64,000 nucleotides of DNA from Endomychus coccineus. Lineage: Eukaryota > Arthropoda > Insecta > Coleoptera > Endomychidae. The stretch spans positions 150,114,962 through 150,178,961 of the forward strand of contig OY294067.1 of the NCBI GenBank assembly GCA_958510875.1, in the 5' to 3' direction. The notes under the pieces are model-generated. The model was not told the DNA's origin. It did no database searches and saw only the letters and a list, made by a program, of their open reading frames with translations. Numbering within the stretch: the first letter of the stretch is position 1; every line of letters begins with the position of its first letter. Both the position numbers and the translations under genes were made by a program. Positions 32,581 through 44,690 of this stretch are shown here, in pieces.

Positions 32581-34500
32581 AACAAAATAATAGTTCTTTC
32601 ATTCAATAATAATGATAATAATAAGCTAGGAATGAGATTGATGGGCTTGTAGTTTTCAATTGTTTTCTTGTTCCCCTTTTGGGAAAGAGATTTTATCAGA
32701 TTTGTTTTCAGAGATTTTAGAAATATACCTGTTTCGAAAATTTTATTAATGATATATTTCAATGGTTCCAGTATAATATGCTCAGTTATTGATTTAATGA
32801 CATTCGATGTTATTCTGTCTAATCCCGGGGCCTCATTATACTTCAATTTATGAATGCATTTCTTAATTTCATCTATATCAGGTGGGCGATAGTAAATGGA
32901 GTAGCGCAAAGATTCATGCGGTAATTTTTGGACTTCTCGATGTTTTCAGACATTATTTTTCGATTTTTGAGAAGTGGTCATTGAATTTCTGAGATATTCC
33001 TTTTTTGTCCTGAATAGTTTCACAGTCAATTGGAATTTCTTTAATTGTGGTTTTCAGCCGTTTTTTTTACGTGAATTTATTAATGTCTTCCCATATTGTT
33101 TTACCATCTTTGAGGTTTTTTGTTTGGTTGGTAAAACACTCGTTTCTCGTTCGCCTGACTAGTAACCGGAAGTTTTGTTTACATATTTTTTATTTTTGTT
33201 CGATTTGTTGGTTTCATTGAATTTGGTTATGGGTTTGCTCTATTTCAGGTTCATTCTGATTGTTTACGTTAATGCTGGCAATTATTGCGTAATGGTATGA
33301 GCCATCGTCCTTCACGACATATGATTTAATTGCATTATCATGAGAAGTTTTTATAAATATGTGATCCAAGCAAGTTCTTCATGATTTTTGTATTATTGTG
33401 TAAGTATTAATCAAGGAGTGATAGCCGTATTCGCTCATGATGTCCTGATAGCTGTGACAGTACTCTTCATCAGATTTTAAATCGATATTAATATCTCCAA
33501 CAATGAATTGAATGTTTTCGTTGAACTGTGAATTTGAAAGATAAACTTGTAAATTGTTATTGAATTCTCCGAGGCATATCGAAGGCGATCGATATATAGC
33601 TGTCAAAATAATTTTTTTGCCGGTTTTCCTTTGATGTTTGATAATTCTTATATTTTTGACTGACACATGAGCGTCATTTGTATAGGTCCTTCTGATGAAT
33701 ATTATGGTGCCGTCGTTCATGCATAATTAACTACCATTTCAAAATGACTCATACCAATGCATCTCAGAAAGAACTTTCATCTCTTATCTCCCAGGTTTCG
33801 TTGAAAATTATAATATCAAAAGGATACTGAAAATATTCTATAAGTAGACATATTTCATCAAAATTTTTTCGAAATACTTCGTATATTGATGTGAAGGACA
33901 GACTTATTTGTTTATTATGTTGACCCACTTATTTTCAAGAAGTTAGCTGTATTTTCAATTTCATTCTCTTAATACCTATACTTATGCAAGTGTATAGCGA
34001 AAAATAAAATAAAATAGTAACTGGCTTCAGAACGAAGTGATCTTTTCTCTTCGTCAATTGATATTTTTCGTATTTTTCTCTCTTCCTCTTCTATGTTGTA
34101 TCTTTCTCCTTTTTCTGCTGTTGTTACTTGATTTACTCCGCTGGAATCTTCAAATTGTATATCTTGATTTATGGAGAGGTTTTTGAAAGTGTAGCTAACA
34201 TCTTCAACGATTAACTGGTTTGCTCCGATTGTCGCCTCCTTTCTGGATTATTTCACTCTATTTAAGAATTTCCTCAAAAATTTATTTATTTTCTGTTCTT
34301 CTTCGCCTGAATTCTGTGTGCTTTGAATGCCTCTGAGTTCCTTTTCTTTCAGCTTATATGAGCTTTTTAGTACTTTAGTTTTCCTGATATTTGATAGGAA
34401 ATATTCCATATATGTTCTTCAGATCACTAGTATCTAACTCCACTTTCAAAGCGTTTTATAAAATTTTCAACCCATCCTCCAGAAGGTTTGCTTAAATTAC
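32424..34500 (-). mobile_element. LINE (Jockey/CR1-like) fragment inside Gypsy gag
   Basis: On the minus strand, 33720-33379 encodes the second half of an AP-type endonuclease (LTAIYRSPSICLGEFNNNL, IQFIVGDINIDL, YGYHSLIN). 32909-32565 encodes the start of RT (YRPPDIDEIKKCIHKLKYNE, APGLDRITSNVIK, ETGIFLKSLKTN). Later RT motifs are gone. The upstream end is near 34500, where Gypsy gag resumes. Confidence 0.75.
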
Positions 34501-34959
34501 CATGAAGTACGGCTTCTACGATATACTTGTTGAATTCAAAATTGTTAATAAATTTATGGATACGAAGACTTGGTAAATCAATTTCAATAGCCACAACTGC
34601 ATCAGGACAGACACAACAAAAAAAGGTTTTGGTTTTGCTGACAAAATTTGGGAAGCGAATAAAATAGATAAGTGTATATCAGCAGTACGTGAAAATTATA
34701 GAGTCGGAAGAATTGACATTGAAATGTCAAGAATCAATTAATGTGATATTATTGCAGCAAATTGTAGTGAATAATAGGTTGTATCACTTTCGTACTCAGA
34801 TTCGTAGATTACAGAACGATAGTAGGAAGATTCAATTTACATTTTATTCGTGCCATAGAAATTCTTCGAAAAGTCCGTGCAAGTTCACCAAATTCACATA
34901 ATAATTATATTTGTTATTATCTTTAATTCAAAGTTCCATAATAATGCAGAATTTCCGTT

Positions 34960-35430
34960 TACGATAGGAAAAACGGATTAAATTTTCTGGTTGATACCGT
35001 AGCTGATATTTTGCCACTTAGAGTGTTTCCAAATTATAAGAGACGGTTTAAATTTTTTGTCTTCAAATAGATTTCCAATTGCAAAAAAAAAATTCATTTT
35101 ACTCTAGGCTTACGTGGAAAATTTCTCTTCATTTGTATTGTTACAGTTGTAGATGAATCCATGTTAGGAGTAGATTTGCTCTCTCATTTTGGTCTCAAAG
35201 TAGACGTTATAAACAAGCAGATTGAAGATTATATCACAAATTTGTTAATTTTTGAGAGAAGGCGAAGTAAATATTCCTAAAATAGCTTTAGTGAATAGGG
35301 ACTATAACAATTTGTTATATGAATTTCCAAAATGGTCAGAAGCTTGTAATGATAATTTTGAAATCATCAAACTAACTTTGGGTGTTAAGACACTCATAGT
35401 TCATCCCAATCCATAGGTCTAAATCGATTT
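34960..35430 (+). pseudogene. Gypsy aspartic protease and start of RT
   Basis: FLVDTVADISPLRVFP corresponds to the protease active-site motif LVDTGADIS with Gly changed to Val. Then MLGVDLLSHFGLKVDVINKQ and EFPKWSEACN with HPNP lead towards the RT. Frameshifts are present. Confidence 0.7.
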
Positions 35431-35869
35431 GACGATAGACGCTCCAAATGTATGTAGTGTTGGAACAATCTAATAAACAATTGAATCTGGGAGCCATCGG
35501 CATCTTACAGAAAAGTTAAATATTGTAGCAGATACACTTTCCAGGTAAGATTGACATTGCGAATGTGAAGTATCAGGAATGACAGTTAACTAATTAGATT
35601 TGAAAACCACAGCAAAAGAACAAAAGGACAAAGATTAAATAATATTCCTCAGAACCAGGATTTTGAGAAAAATTTGAAATTAGTGGATATTCCATAAATA
35701 AATGAAATCATTTGGTGTGAATTTAGCCATTCAGCAAATATGAGTTTCATTCCTTTGATTTTAAGGAAAATGGTTTTCAAGAAATTATCTATTAATTAGA
35801 GTAACTAAGAAATTAATTTCACAGAAATAATATTGACCTGAAATGAATTCAAATATTACATCTATGGTG

Positions 35870-36480
35870 AAAAGTTGTGATGATTGTCAGAAATCTAAAT
35901 TTACACGACATACAAAGGAACATATAGGTACTTATGAAATTACATGTAGGTTTGAGTATTACTATCCTTATAGATATTGATAGGCCTTTGGTATCATTTG
36001 ATGAACCATAGTAGACATATTCACGTGAGGGCCAGAAACTTCCACAATTAAGAATTCTTCAGCAAAGAGAATAGTGCAAAAATGTTCATATAATCATATA
36101 GCAAGATTTTGAATTCCTTTGACCTTGACATCAGATCAAGAAGGGCAATTTGAATCTCAATTTTTTAATGAATTTTTGTCAGTAGTAGGTATTCATAGGA
36201 CTCATACAATACCATATGATCCACAAAGTCTAGTGGAAAGATTCCATAGATCTTTGGAAACAATAATTATAGCTGAAGGTAATGCAGAATGGAAGAATGA
36301 ATTACCATTGATTCTTTTAGGTTTAAGATCAACATTCAAAAGTGATAGGCTATTCAGCGGCTGAGTTAGTGTATGGACAAATATCACGTTTACCTGGTGA
36401 ATTTATCACTAATCTACAATGTCTAATGATATAACAAGTTCATATATATGAGAGGTATTTGCAGACGTTCGTCAACATAA
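35870..36480 (+). pseudogene. Gypsy integrase fragment
   Basis: DDCQKSKFTRHTKEHIGTYE-like sequence near 35880 is followed, after degraded sequence, by an open stretch at 36119-36364. This contains LTSDQEGQFESQFFNEF, IHRTHTIPYDPQSLVERFHR and ELPLILLGLRSTF, that is, the second Asp and the Glu of the DDE core. AAELVYGQ-like and RLPGEFI sequence continues in another frame. Confidence 0.85.
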
Positions 36481-36830
36481 AATAAAATTTCGCAATTATG
36501 TTCTAATTATGAAGGGCCATTCAAAGTTATGGGAAGATAAAATATGTCCAAAATTGTATATTTTTGTGAGAAGAATCAGAATCACTTTACAATCGTTCTG
36601 CTTCCAAAACACAATTAATAGCTCTAAACAATATCAAATCATCAGTAAGCCTAAAAAATATTCCTTGTTTCCATAATTGGTAACTATTCTCAAAACAAAT
36701 GAGTTCTTTGGGATTTCCAGATGGTATTTGAATTGGAAATTACACCGCTTCACAGTATTTAACCATCAGAGTTCATATAGATTGAGTCCACCTGAAGTCT
36801 ATGATCAAGATTCTTCGTGATTATGTGTAC

Positions 36831-37099
36831 GTGTGTCAAGTCAAATTAGAACAAGTAGAGTTACAAACTGAAAATCCAAGCTATTAGTTGCAGAGCATTT
36901 GCCTGAATCTCACGTGTCAACAAACAATCAGAATTAACAGTAGAAATATGACAAGTGCATAAGAAATTGCCGAAAGTTTATGTCTTCCATGCTTCTTTTC
37001 CGAAAATGTTCTATAATTTATGAGTTGTGTTGATTATCCATATGTAAATACGGTTTTATTGAATTCGGGTTGGAATGTCTTGTTATTTTGATTAATTGT
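36831..37099. other. Unassigned
   Basis: Probably the 3' end of the Gypsy element. No LTR could be matched. Confidence 0.3.
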
Positions 37100-37980
37100 T
37101 ATTCATTAACCCCTGATTTGGTTGAGCACGTCACTGCTGTTGACCGGTTTTGAATGATTTGTGATTTTGTTTGCGACCAAACCCTATTTCAGAACAGAAT
37201 CTCTTGTCCAACTGAAAACAACATTTCTTCCTGGGGACTACCCTATACCATTGCCGAATTTTCATGAAAAATGGATTTGGAGTTAAAAATAACCTTTTTG
37301 TTTGAATACTGATCGGTCGTTTACTACTATCAATCTTTCCAAAAAGGCAAACTGGACAATGTTCCTTGGTATTACTTATTAGCCATTTACTAACAGCGCA
37401 TTTCCTAGCTCCTCCTTGTGTGGTTTTTGAAAACACAGGTTTATATCCGATTCTTCGTGTAACAATAAAACATTTCTATTAGTATTTCAGGAATTTACAT
37501 AACATGCCATTACAAAACCATTAACATGAAATATTTCTTCTTTGGATCGAGAAATGGAGCTAAGGCCAATCAAGAAAATAAGTAATGTCAAAAAATGTAG
37601 TGCCTACCTGTAAATAATCTGTCTTTGTATTCTTCCTTTTTGAAAAGCGAAATAAGGCTATTTGACGCTTCACAGCCGCTACGCCAGACTAATTCAATAG
37701 CAGCAATATAATGAAATTTTTGTTAAAGGCCCTCTGGGTTATCTTCTTCTCAGAAATTGAGTATTTTCATGTAGTCATCATGTGAGAAGGGCGTTGAACT
37801 TTCTCTTCTTTTCACAATATTTCCTTGTATAGTACAACGTTCAACATCGCAGGATAACTCAAATCTTATGTCTTCAAAAGGATCAAATATTATGATTAAA
37901 TCAATATTCTTGAACGTATTTTGCCGTATTGTACCAGATTGTTTTGATTACCGACTCTTTGTAATCATCTCCGTTCGTTT

Positions 37981-38008
37981 CCCTCATATTGAAGACTCAA
38001 TATGAGGG
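37981..38008. other. Perfect 12-bp stem-loop
   Basis: CCCTCATATTGA and its exact complement surround AGAC, within the recombinase-like relic. No function can be assigned. Confidence 0.7.
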
Positions 38009-38073
38009 AATATCGTTTAAGAGAGGTGTTCTGCTCCAAAATATATTTCTGTTCTGGCAAAATAGTGAAAACT

Positions 38074-38278
38074 TCTGAGTTCTATATTATTAAATTAAAG
38101 CCATGGATATTTTGGATGTATATTTTTGAATTATTTTTTGACAAGCTCTCATTTATTATTACACAGCTTACTTAGTTTTTATAATTCATCAATACCATGT
38201 TTATATATCTATGACTTGATGAGAAGTGCAACCAATGATTAAGTGAATAAACATTAGAGCGGTATTACATATTTCACA
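38074..38278 (-). repeat. Copia 3' LTR
   Basis: 205 bp, TGTGAAATATGTAATACC... to ...ACTCAGA on the minus strand. It is the same length as the 5' LTR. Confidence 0.9.
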
Positions 38279-38489
38279 CTACTCCTCAACATCGCAAAGA
38301 TTACATATTGTATAACAAAGAAATTTTTTAATTACACATAATACCGAAATGAAATTACATTACAGAATAATGTTACAACAAAGATGAAGTTTACAAACAA
38401 ATTGAGCATTTGAATACAATATAACTCGTAAGTAGGTAATTAATATACAATATTACAATTTTTTTTTAATATCTAACATTTATTTTCAT

Positions 38490-41400
38490 TTAGTTGCGAA
38501 AGTAAACAAACTTTTTGAAATCAAGAGCTTTCGTGAGTACATCAGCTCGTTGTTCATTTGTAGGGATGTATTTCAAAATGACAGTTCCATTTTCTATTTT
38601 TTCCCTAATGAAATGATACTTTATATCAATATGTTTGGTACGTTTGTTATTTTCACCATTCTTAGCTAAACAAATACAAGAAATATTTTCTCCATAAACT
38701 AAAATAGGTTCATTAGAAGAAAGAATGTCTTTCAGGATTCCATTCATAAAAAGTGATTCGCTAATTGCAGTTGTAAGAGCCTTGTACTCAGCTTCTGTAC
38801 CACTCAGAGATACAGTACTTTGTTCTCTAGTACCTCATGAAACAATATTACCGCGAACAGTTCCTAAAAATCCTGTTACCAACTTTCGATCGTCGAAATC
38901 ATCAGGCCTATCGGCATCTACATGACTATCAATTGAGGAACTTGATTTATTACGATTAGAAATCAATCCAAAACGGTCCGTGTCTTTAAGATATCTCAGG
39001 ACATGCTTTGAATGAACCCAATGTTCATCTTCCGCGAAATCTTGAAATCTACTGAAGTAATTTAGCGCAAAACAAATGTTAGGACGTGAACCTATCATTA
39101 GTTACTTCGAACAACCGATTAGTTGACGATAGGGTTCGTCAGTTTTGTCTTCCTCTGACATAGCTTTAGTTAATTTCTAATTTTTCTCAATAGGTGTATT
39201 ACTCCCTTTGCGAGCTTGCATTCGAAATTTTTGTAACAACTGTTTTATATAAGCAGACTGGTGTAATTTCATGATATCTTCCACTCTACCGCGTTTAATT
39301 TCCAAACCCAAAAATAACTTAATCATTCCCAAATCTACCATATCAAAATTTTCGTTCAATTTCGATTTGAAATCATCAATTTCAGAAGTACTATTACTAA
39401 TTAGAATCAGATCATCAACATGAATGGAACAATAAAGTTTGAATGTTGCAGTTGGTTTGAAATGAAGACATGAATCATGAAATGAGCAATGAAAATCTTC
39501 TTTTAACATTAATCCGTCAAATTTCTTATACCAATTTTAGGGAATTGTTTCAGTCCTTAAATGGAGCGATTTAAGTTGCGAACAAATTTCTGGTCGGCTA
39601 GCCCTTCAGGCAGATCCATAAAAATTTCCTTCTTTAGGTCTCCATGTGAAAATACTGTCTTCATATCCATTTGTACCATCTCATAGTCGAATTCGTTTGC
39701 AACAGATATCAAGATGCGAAATGTTGACAATTTGCCTACAGGTGACTATGTGTCTGCATAGTTTGAAGACTGGTATCCCTTTGCTACCAGCCTGGCCATG
39801 AATTTTTTCATTCGAAGTTTCGTTCTTTTAATACGAAACACCCAACGGCTGTCCACTATTTCATGATTTTCAGGCCTTTTCACACGAGTCCATGTTTCAT
39901 ACTTCTTCAAGGACTATAGCTCCTCCTAGATTGCAGCTTCCCAGAGATGTTCATCTTCTCTTCCACGAATTTCCTCCCTTGTTTCATGAACATTTGAAAC
40001 TCATTCAGCAGCACTGATTACATAATAGTATGATATTTCGGAATCCTTATGCCAATTGGGAGGTTTTCTCTCACGTTTTTCAGATAATTTTTGTTCCAAC
40101 TTTTCTCCTTCCTCCATGCTATCGTCGTTGACGTCATTTCTCGTATCGTATTCACTGAGTTCTTCCGAAACAATTTCATCTTGTTCTCTTTCAGTTGTTT
40201 GAGATGTTAGTGCTGAATTTTTCACACGCTGAGTTTCATCAAAAACTGCATGTCTTGAAGGGATAATTTTTCTTGTATCTGAGTCCCTTAAACGAAAACC
40301 GTTCATAGTGTACCCAACAAAAATAATTTTGTTTTATTTTTCGCAAAATTTTCCCTCTCGCTTTTCGGATGGTATTAAAGTATAAGCAGGACATCCAAAA
40401 ATGTTCAGCTTTGCATAGTTAGGTTTTTCATCCAACCACCTTTCTGCTGGTATTACTTTGTCAATGTTTGGAATTCGATTAATTATATATGCAACTGTGT
40501 AAATGGCTTCAGCCCATAATTCTTGGTCAAGAGAATATTCAGCAATTAATGTCCTAGCCGTTTCAACAATAGATCCATTTATTTTTTTTTCCTTTTACTG
40601 TTCTGAAACGGGCAATTCTTGTATTTTACAAAATTCAAGTAACTCGTTATTGATATATTCCGTACCGTTATCGCATCTAAACCGCGATATTTTAGAATTA
40701 AATTGAGCAGTTACCCTATTCACAAATTCTTTGAAACATTCAGGTACTTCTGACTTCCATTTCAGTAAATAGACATGAGTAAATTTTGAAAAATCGTCAT
40801 GGAACGTCAAAATATAACGTTTGCCATCATGAGCGGGGGGAGTTTTGGTCCACATACGTCAGAATGAATTAATTCTAATAACCTATTAGTTTTCCATCAT
40901 ATCTAGCACAATAATCTTTCGTTTGTCTACCTTTGATGCAGGGTTCACAAAGAATTTCCTCATTCTTACCAGAATTTTCATCAATTAACCCTTTTTCAAA
41001 CATGATTTTCAATTTACCAGCGGATGTATGACCTAGCCTACGGTGCCAAAGCAAACTATCATTTGTTACTGAATAAGCCTTAAGAGCTGCACTGTGACTG
41101 TTATTGAAATCTTCCATTTTGAATTTGATTGTAAAAATGGAACCTTTCTTCATACCTTCCAGAAAGACCTTCTTTCCGTTATTGAGTACAAAAACCTTAG
41201 AATCTCTAGAACCTAGAAATTATTCCTAAGCCTGTACTTTTCATTTTTGGAACATATGATACATTAGTAAGCTCACATTCTGTCGTCCGTAGTGAACCTC
41301 CCTTGATGGCCTGTAGAGACTGTCCTTCCTTCGCCACTCGGATGTTGATTGGAGTCTGGAGCTCTCCAACATCTGTCAGATGCTTCTCGTCGCTGATAAG

Positions 41401-43464
41401 ATGATCACTCGCACCAGAATCGACGAGATACTCAATCGTCGGAAAATATCCACTTTATACCAGTTCTTCTGCAATTTTCGAGTTTTCTGATATACAACCA
41501 AAAGCAATTTCTTCCCCATTTTCCATTTCCTCCACTTCTGCATCAGCCGTACTCGTTGGATTATTACTTGTAATATAAACTGTAGACCTTGAGTTTGAAG
41601 TAAAACCACCACGCACTGGAGTTCGAGAATTCCCACCACTACTAGATTTCCACTTTTCCGTATTTTTATATGGGCAGTCATTTCTTTTATGTCCATATGA
41701 ATGGCACTTATAGCATTTGTACTTGAAAGTGTTCACCAGTATTATTTTTGGATTTTGGTATCCGCGTCCACTTATGTGACCGACGAAAGCAGACGGTCAC
41801 TTTCATGTTTTTGTTGTCTTAGTTGTCTGATTCCTCCAACAACAATTTAATTCCTTCGGATTCATTTGATATATCTAAAGATGCAGTTATTGCGTTATAA
41901 AATCTCGGCATTCCGCCTAAGAGAATTACAACCATTTCCTGATCCGTTAGATTCGCTCCTGCATTTACTAAATTGTTCACTATTCGGTCGAACTCTTCAA
42001 AGTACGCTGTCAGCGGTCCACTTTCGAATTTTGAGTTATTTAATTTAGCTTTAAGTTCAATCTGTTCTGAAATTCCGGAACGAGAGTACGTTTTTTCAAG
42101 ACAGTCCATGATGTCCATGCATTTACTTTTAGTCCAAGCAATAGACAGAAATGCGTGCAGAAATTACTACATGGAAAAAAAATATGAGCATATAGGAAAT
42201 TGAATTTGAAGGTGAGTTTCTGGTAATACAACTCGATCTGAAATGGCGAACATGACCTAAAAAATTGGCAAAGTTGAAAAAAGTGGTTTTTCTCAAATAA
42301 CTAAAAAACTATAGCTCTGATCGGAAAAAGTTGAATGAGGAAGTTGTAGGTGTATCAAATGGATCTATCGATTCGTCCCATGATGATTATCAATATCATT
42401 CATAGTTTTCGAGTTATATCGAAAAAACCGTTAAGAATCGGGATATCGAGGAGAAGTCGTTAACTATTACGTTTCCATATGTATTGTTTCCTGTACATAT
42501 GGCAAGCTGAGAGAGCACTTTTTTTCTAATACTATGAATCAATGATACATATCCCAGTATTTTTTTATTGAAAATGTGGGTATCCAACATTACACTTCAT
42601 AAAACACATTTCTGTATAATGTGTATACAGATTTTTTTGAAATAAAAAAATTATCTCAAATTGGAAAAATCGCTACGTTTCTTCAATGAAATTATAGCAC
42701 AACTCTTCATGAAGAAAATAAGCCCAAAATCGTTACTCCAGGAACATTTCCTGAGAAGATCTAGCCAATTTATGAAAGCGTCTTTTTTTCGAAAAATCGA
42801 CATATTTTGAAAAAAAATCAATATTCCAAATTAAGAGAAATACACTCTCTTAGCTCGCCATGGGCTATATGTACAGGAAACAATACATATGGAAACGTAA
42901 TAGTTAACGACTTCTCGATATCCCGATTTTTAACGGTTTTTTCGATATAACTCGAAAACTATGAATGATATTCATAATTATTATGAAACAAATCGATAGA
43001 TCTACTTGATACCTACAACTTTCTCATAAACTTTTCCCGATCCGAGCTATAGTTTTTTAGTTATTTGAGAAAAACCACTTTTTGCAACTTTGCCAATTTG
43101 TTAGGTTATGTTCGCCATCTCAGATCGAGTTGCATTAACCAGAAACTCACCTTCAAATTGAATTTCCTATACGCTCATATTTTTTTTTATAGGCATTAAT
43201 CTCTGCACGCATTTCTGTCTATTGCTTGGACTATTTGTCATGAACGCTATGAAGGATGCGATCGTGCAAACATTGAATAATCACATTCTTGGCTTCCCTG
43301 TTTGCAGGTCCGAACAAATTATCATTAATTTCTCTCCATTCATTGCTGATTACTGTCTGTATGCCCAATTCTTTCAAGGTTGCGCATATTCGAATCTTCC
43401 AGGCGTAGAGCCTTTCGAATAGTTTTATACCTGCAGTCACTGAAACTCGGTTTTCTGTCGCCAT
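38490..43464 (-). pseudogene. Copia gag-pol polyprotein
   Basis: The Gag N-terminus (43464-43231, LYAWKIRICATLKELG) is followed, after the foldback insert, by 42118-41819 and the zinc knuckle CYKCHSYGHKRNDC (41736-41455). Protease (VDSGASDHL-like near 41420), the integrase zinc region (LLWHRRLGHTSAGKL, CEPCIKGRQ) and the catalytic core (TFHDDFSKFT, RCDNGTEY; 40855-40595) follow. Then come a linker (40306-40001), RT with the catalytic IHVDDLILIS (39509-39177) and RNase H (39098-38490, ending KHIDIKYHFIREKI and NEQRADVLTKAL). Multiple stops and frameshifts make it inactive. Confidence 0.93.
42132..43231. mobile_element. 1.1-kb foldback element inside Copia gag
   Basis: ~380-bp inverted arms (42132-42510 and 42850-43231) start GTCCAAGCAATAGACAGAAA. 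TA is present at 42130-42131 and 43232-43233. The arms contain hairpin-prone blocks (aactaaaaaactatagctc, gagttatatcgaaaaaaccg). No coding. Non-autonomous, with a TA target like mariner-group elements. Confidence 0.85.
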
Positions 43465-43564
43465 ACTGAGATTAAAACAACTCTAGTGCAGCACGCTTAT
43501 TTTCGTACGATTTTGCACTTTTCCCGAGAAGAATTTAATCACGTATTCCCTCACCATGCGAATT

Positions 43565-43578
43565 CTGGGCCCATAACC
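43565..43578 (-). promoter_or_regulatory. Copia primer-binding site
   Basis: The minus strand GGTTATGGGCCCAG starts directly after the 5' LTR. It matches the internal (half) initiator-tRNA-Met primer site used by Copia elements. Confidence 0.85.
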
Positions 43579-43783
43579 TCTGAGTTTCTAATTATTAAAT
43601 TAAAGCAATGGATATTTTGATTGTATATTATTGAATTATCTCTTGACAAGCTCTTATTTATTATTACACAGTTAACTTAGTTTTTATAATTCATTAATAC
43701 TATGTTTGTACATCTATGACTTGATGAGAAGTGCAACCAATGATTAAGTGAATAAACAATAGAGCGGTGTTACATATTTCACA
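43579..43783 (-). repeat. Copia 5' LTR
   Basis: 205-bp direct repeat of 38074-38278, with the AAACT duplication outside it. Confidence 0.9.
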
Positions 43784-43925
43784 AAACTGCGTCCATACTG
43801 ACAGTTCCGACTTTACTGTACTCATGAGAATACTATTTTCAGTCGCACTATTATTTTGAGGTAGTTTAAAGTCTCCAAATCTAGCCTTTTTGTTGCACAT
43901 TTCACTTTTATTTTAGAACTTTATT

Positions 43926-44690
43926 TGGCTTCGTTATTTTGTTACCCGTAGTTAAAAAACAAAGGTAAAATAGAATACTTTCAGTTTACTTATGAAAAAT
44001 ATTTGACATTGATGGTTAAATTATTGCGACAATTCTTTTGACATATAAATTTTCGATTTCGCACTGATTGTCATATTCTCATTGTATATAATTTTTTTTA
44101 ATATGAGGTAAGCCGAATGGCTAAAGACGAAGTCATGAAATTTTTGTTGAAGTGTAATTGAACAGATGCTGAATAATCATTAATTTCAAAATATATCACC
44201 CATCAAAAAAAGTAGTGGGTATTCTCCATGGTCTAATCCGCTGGAAATTTGAAAACTGAAATTAAATTTAATTGCAGTATCCCGAATACTGTTCTACCGG
44301 AAATATTACAACCGAAGCAGAAAGAAGGCTAACTCTGAAGACTAATTTAGAAAATACATTAGTTCCATTGGAATTGAATAGACTTGAAACAGATTATATA
44401 AGCTCGACAGGAATTTCTCCTAAACTTCTCATCTAGACCCAAATTATCATTGAACCAGATTACATAAGGAATATTATAGTCCTCACACACAAGAATGTTT
44501 CATTTAGAGAAGTTCTTGAAAATAAATTCAATAGTTGTGAATGATCTTTGAATTAAAAGGGGACGAGAGGGACTAAAACTTTTCTGAATCTATACTTACT
44601 TCTCTCAATTTGCATTAGGTGAAAACCCGTACTTCATAGCAGCCAGGATCCCACCACCTCCTGTTTCCTCAGTAACCATAGGGTCCCTAT
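43926..44690. other. Unassigned region
   Basis: A plus-strand open stretch near 44275-44430 (STGNITTEAERRLTLKTNLE, VPLELNRLETDY) looks protein-like, but I do not recognise it. The rest is featureless. Confidence 0.3.

Larger units (their letters stand above)
32000..34780 (+). pseudogene. Gypsy gag, interrupted
   Basis: The left part has PPFYYIYPKLLYLQVESQFA and YEEERLPTLLSNSQLGNQKP, typical of arthropod Gypsy Gag (EExRLxxLL...LGDrKPS). After the LINE (32424-~34500) it resumes with LWIRRLGKSISIATTASGQ and ADKIWEANKIDKCISAVREN. Stops are scattered throughout. Confidence 0.7.
31770..36830 (+). mobile_element. Decayed Gypsy retrotransposon, gag split by a LINE
   Basis: A primer-binding-like TGGTGACACCG at ~31775 follows a putative LTR end. 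Gag (32000-32423 and ~34500-34780), protease (34960-35430), an RNase H end (GSHRHLTEKLNIVADTLSR near 35490) and integrase (35870-36480) follow in order. Most of the RT is missing. LTRs were not matched to each other, so the outer limits are approximate. Confidence 0.7.
38074..43783 (-). mobile_element. Copia retrotransposon, full length but decayed
   Basis: It has 205-bp LTRs at both ends and a 5-bp duplication AAACT (38069-38073 and 43784-43788). The primer-binding site GGTTATGGGCCCAG adjoins the 5' LTR, and a purine tract (gttgaggagtag, 38279-38290) precedes the 3' LTR. Gag, protease, integrase, RT and RNase H are in Copia order. A 1.1-kb foldback element sits in gag. By hand alignment the LTRs differ at about 19 positions (~9%), so this is an old insertion. 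Confidence 0.93.
37100..43925 (-). pseudogene. Tyrosine-recombinase-like gene (Crypton/DUF3504 type), split by Copia
   Basis: Outside the Copia insertion the minus strand encodes fragments of one protein. 43900-43789 has KARFGDFKLPQNNSATEN and ends SVWTQF, continuing after Copia as SLFCQNRNIFWSRTPLLNDI. Near 37990-37590 come GDDYKESVIKTIWYNTAKY, SSTPFSHDDYMKIL and IAAIELVWRSGCEASNSLIS. 37436-37131 has YKPVFSKTTQGGARKCAVSK, HCPVCLFGKIDSSKRP and RLFLTPNPFFMKIRQWYRVV, ending NHKSFKT. CPVrLF, a FYLTxNP/WYK block and NHSxRKT are features of DUF3504/Crypton-like recombinases. The assignment is an inference from motif order. Stops and frameshifts are present. Confidence 0.45.

Noticed and set aside
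36630..36660. CTGATGA on the minus strand in the Gypsy region (aaatcatcagtaagcc)
   Set aside because: No stem II hairpin or GAAA box follows at hammerhead spacing. It is a chance heptamer.
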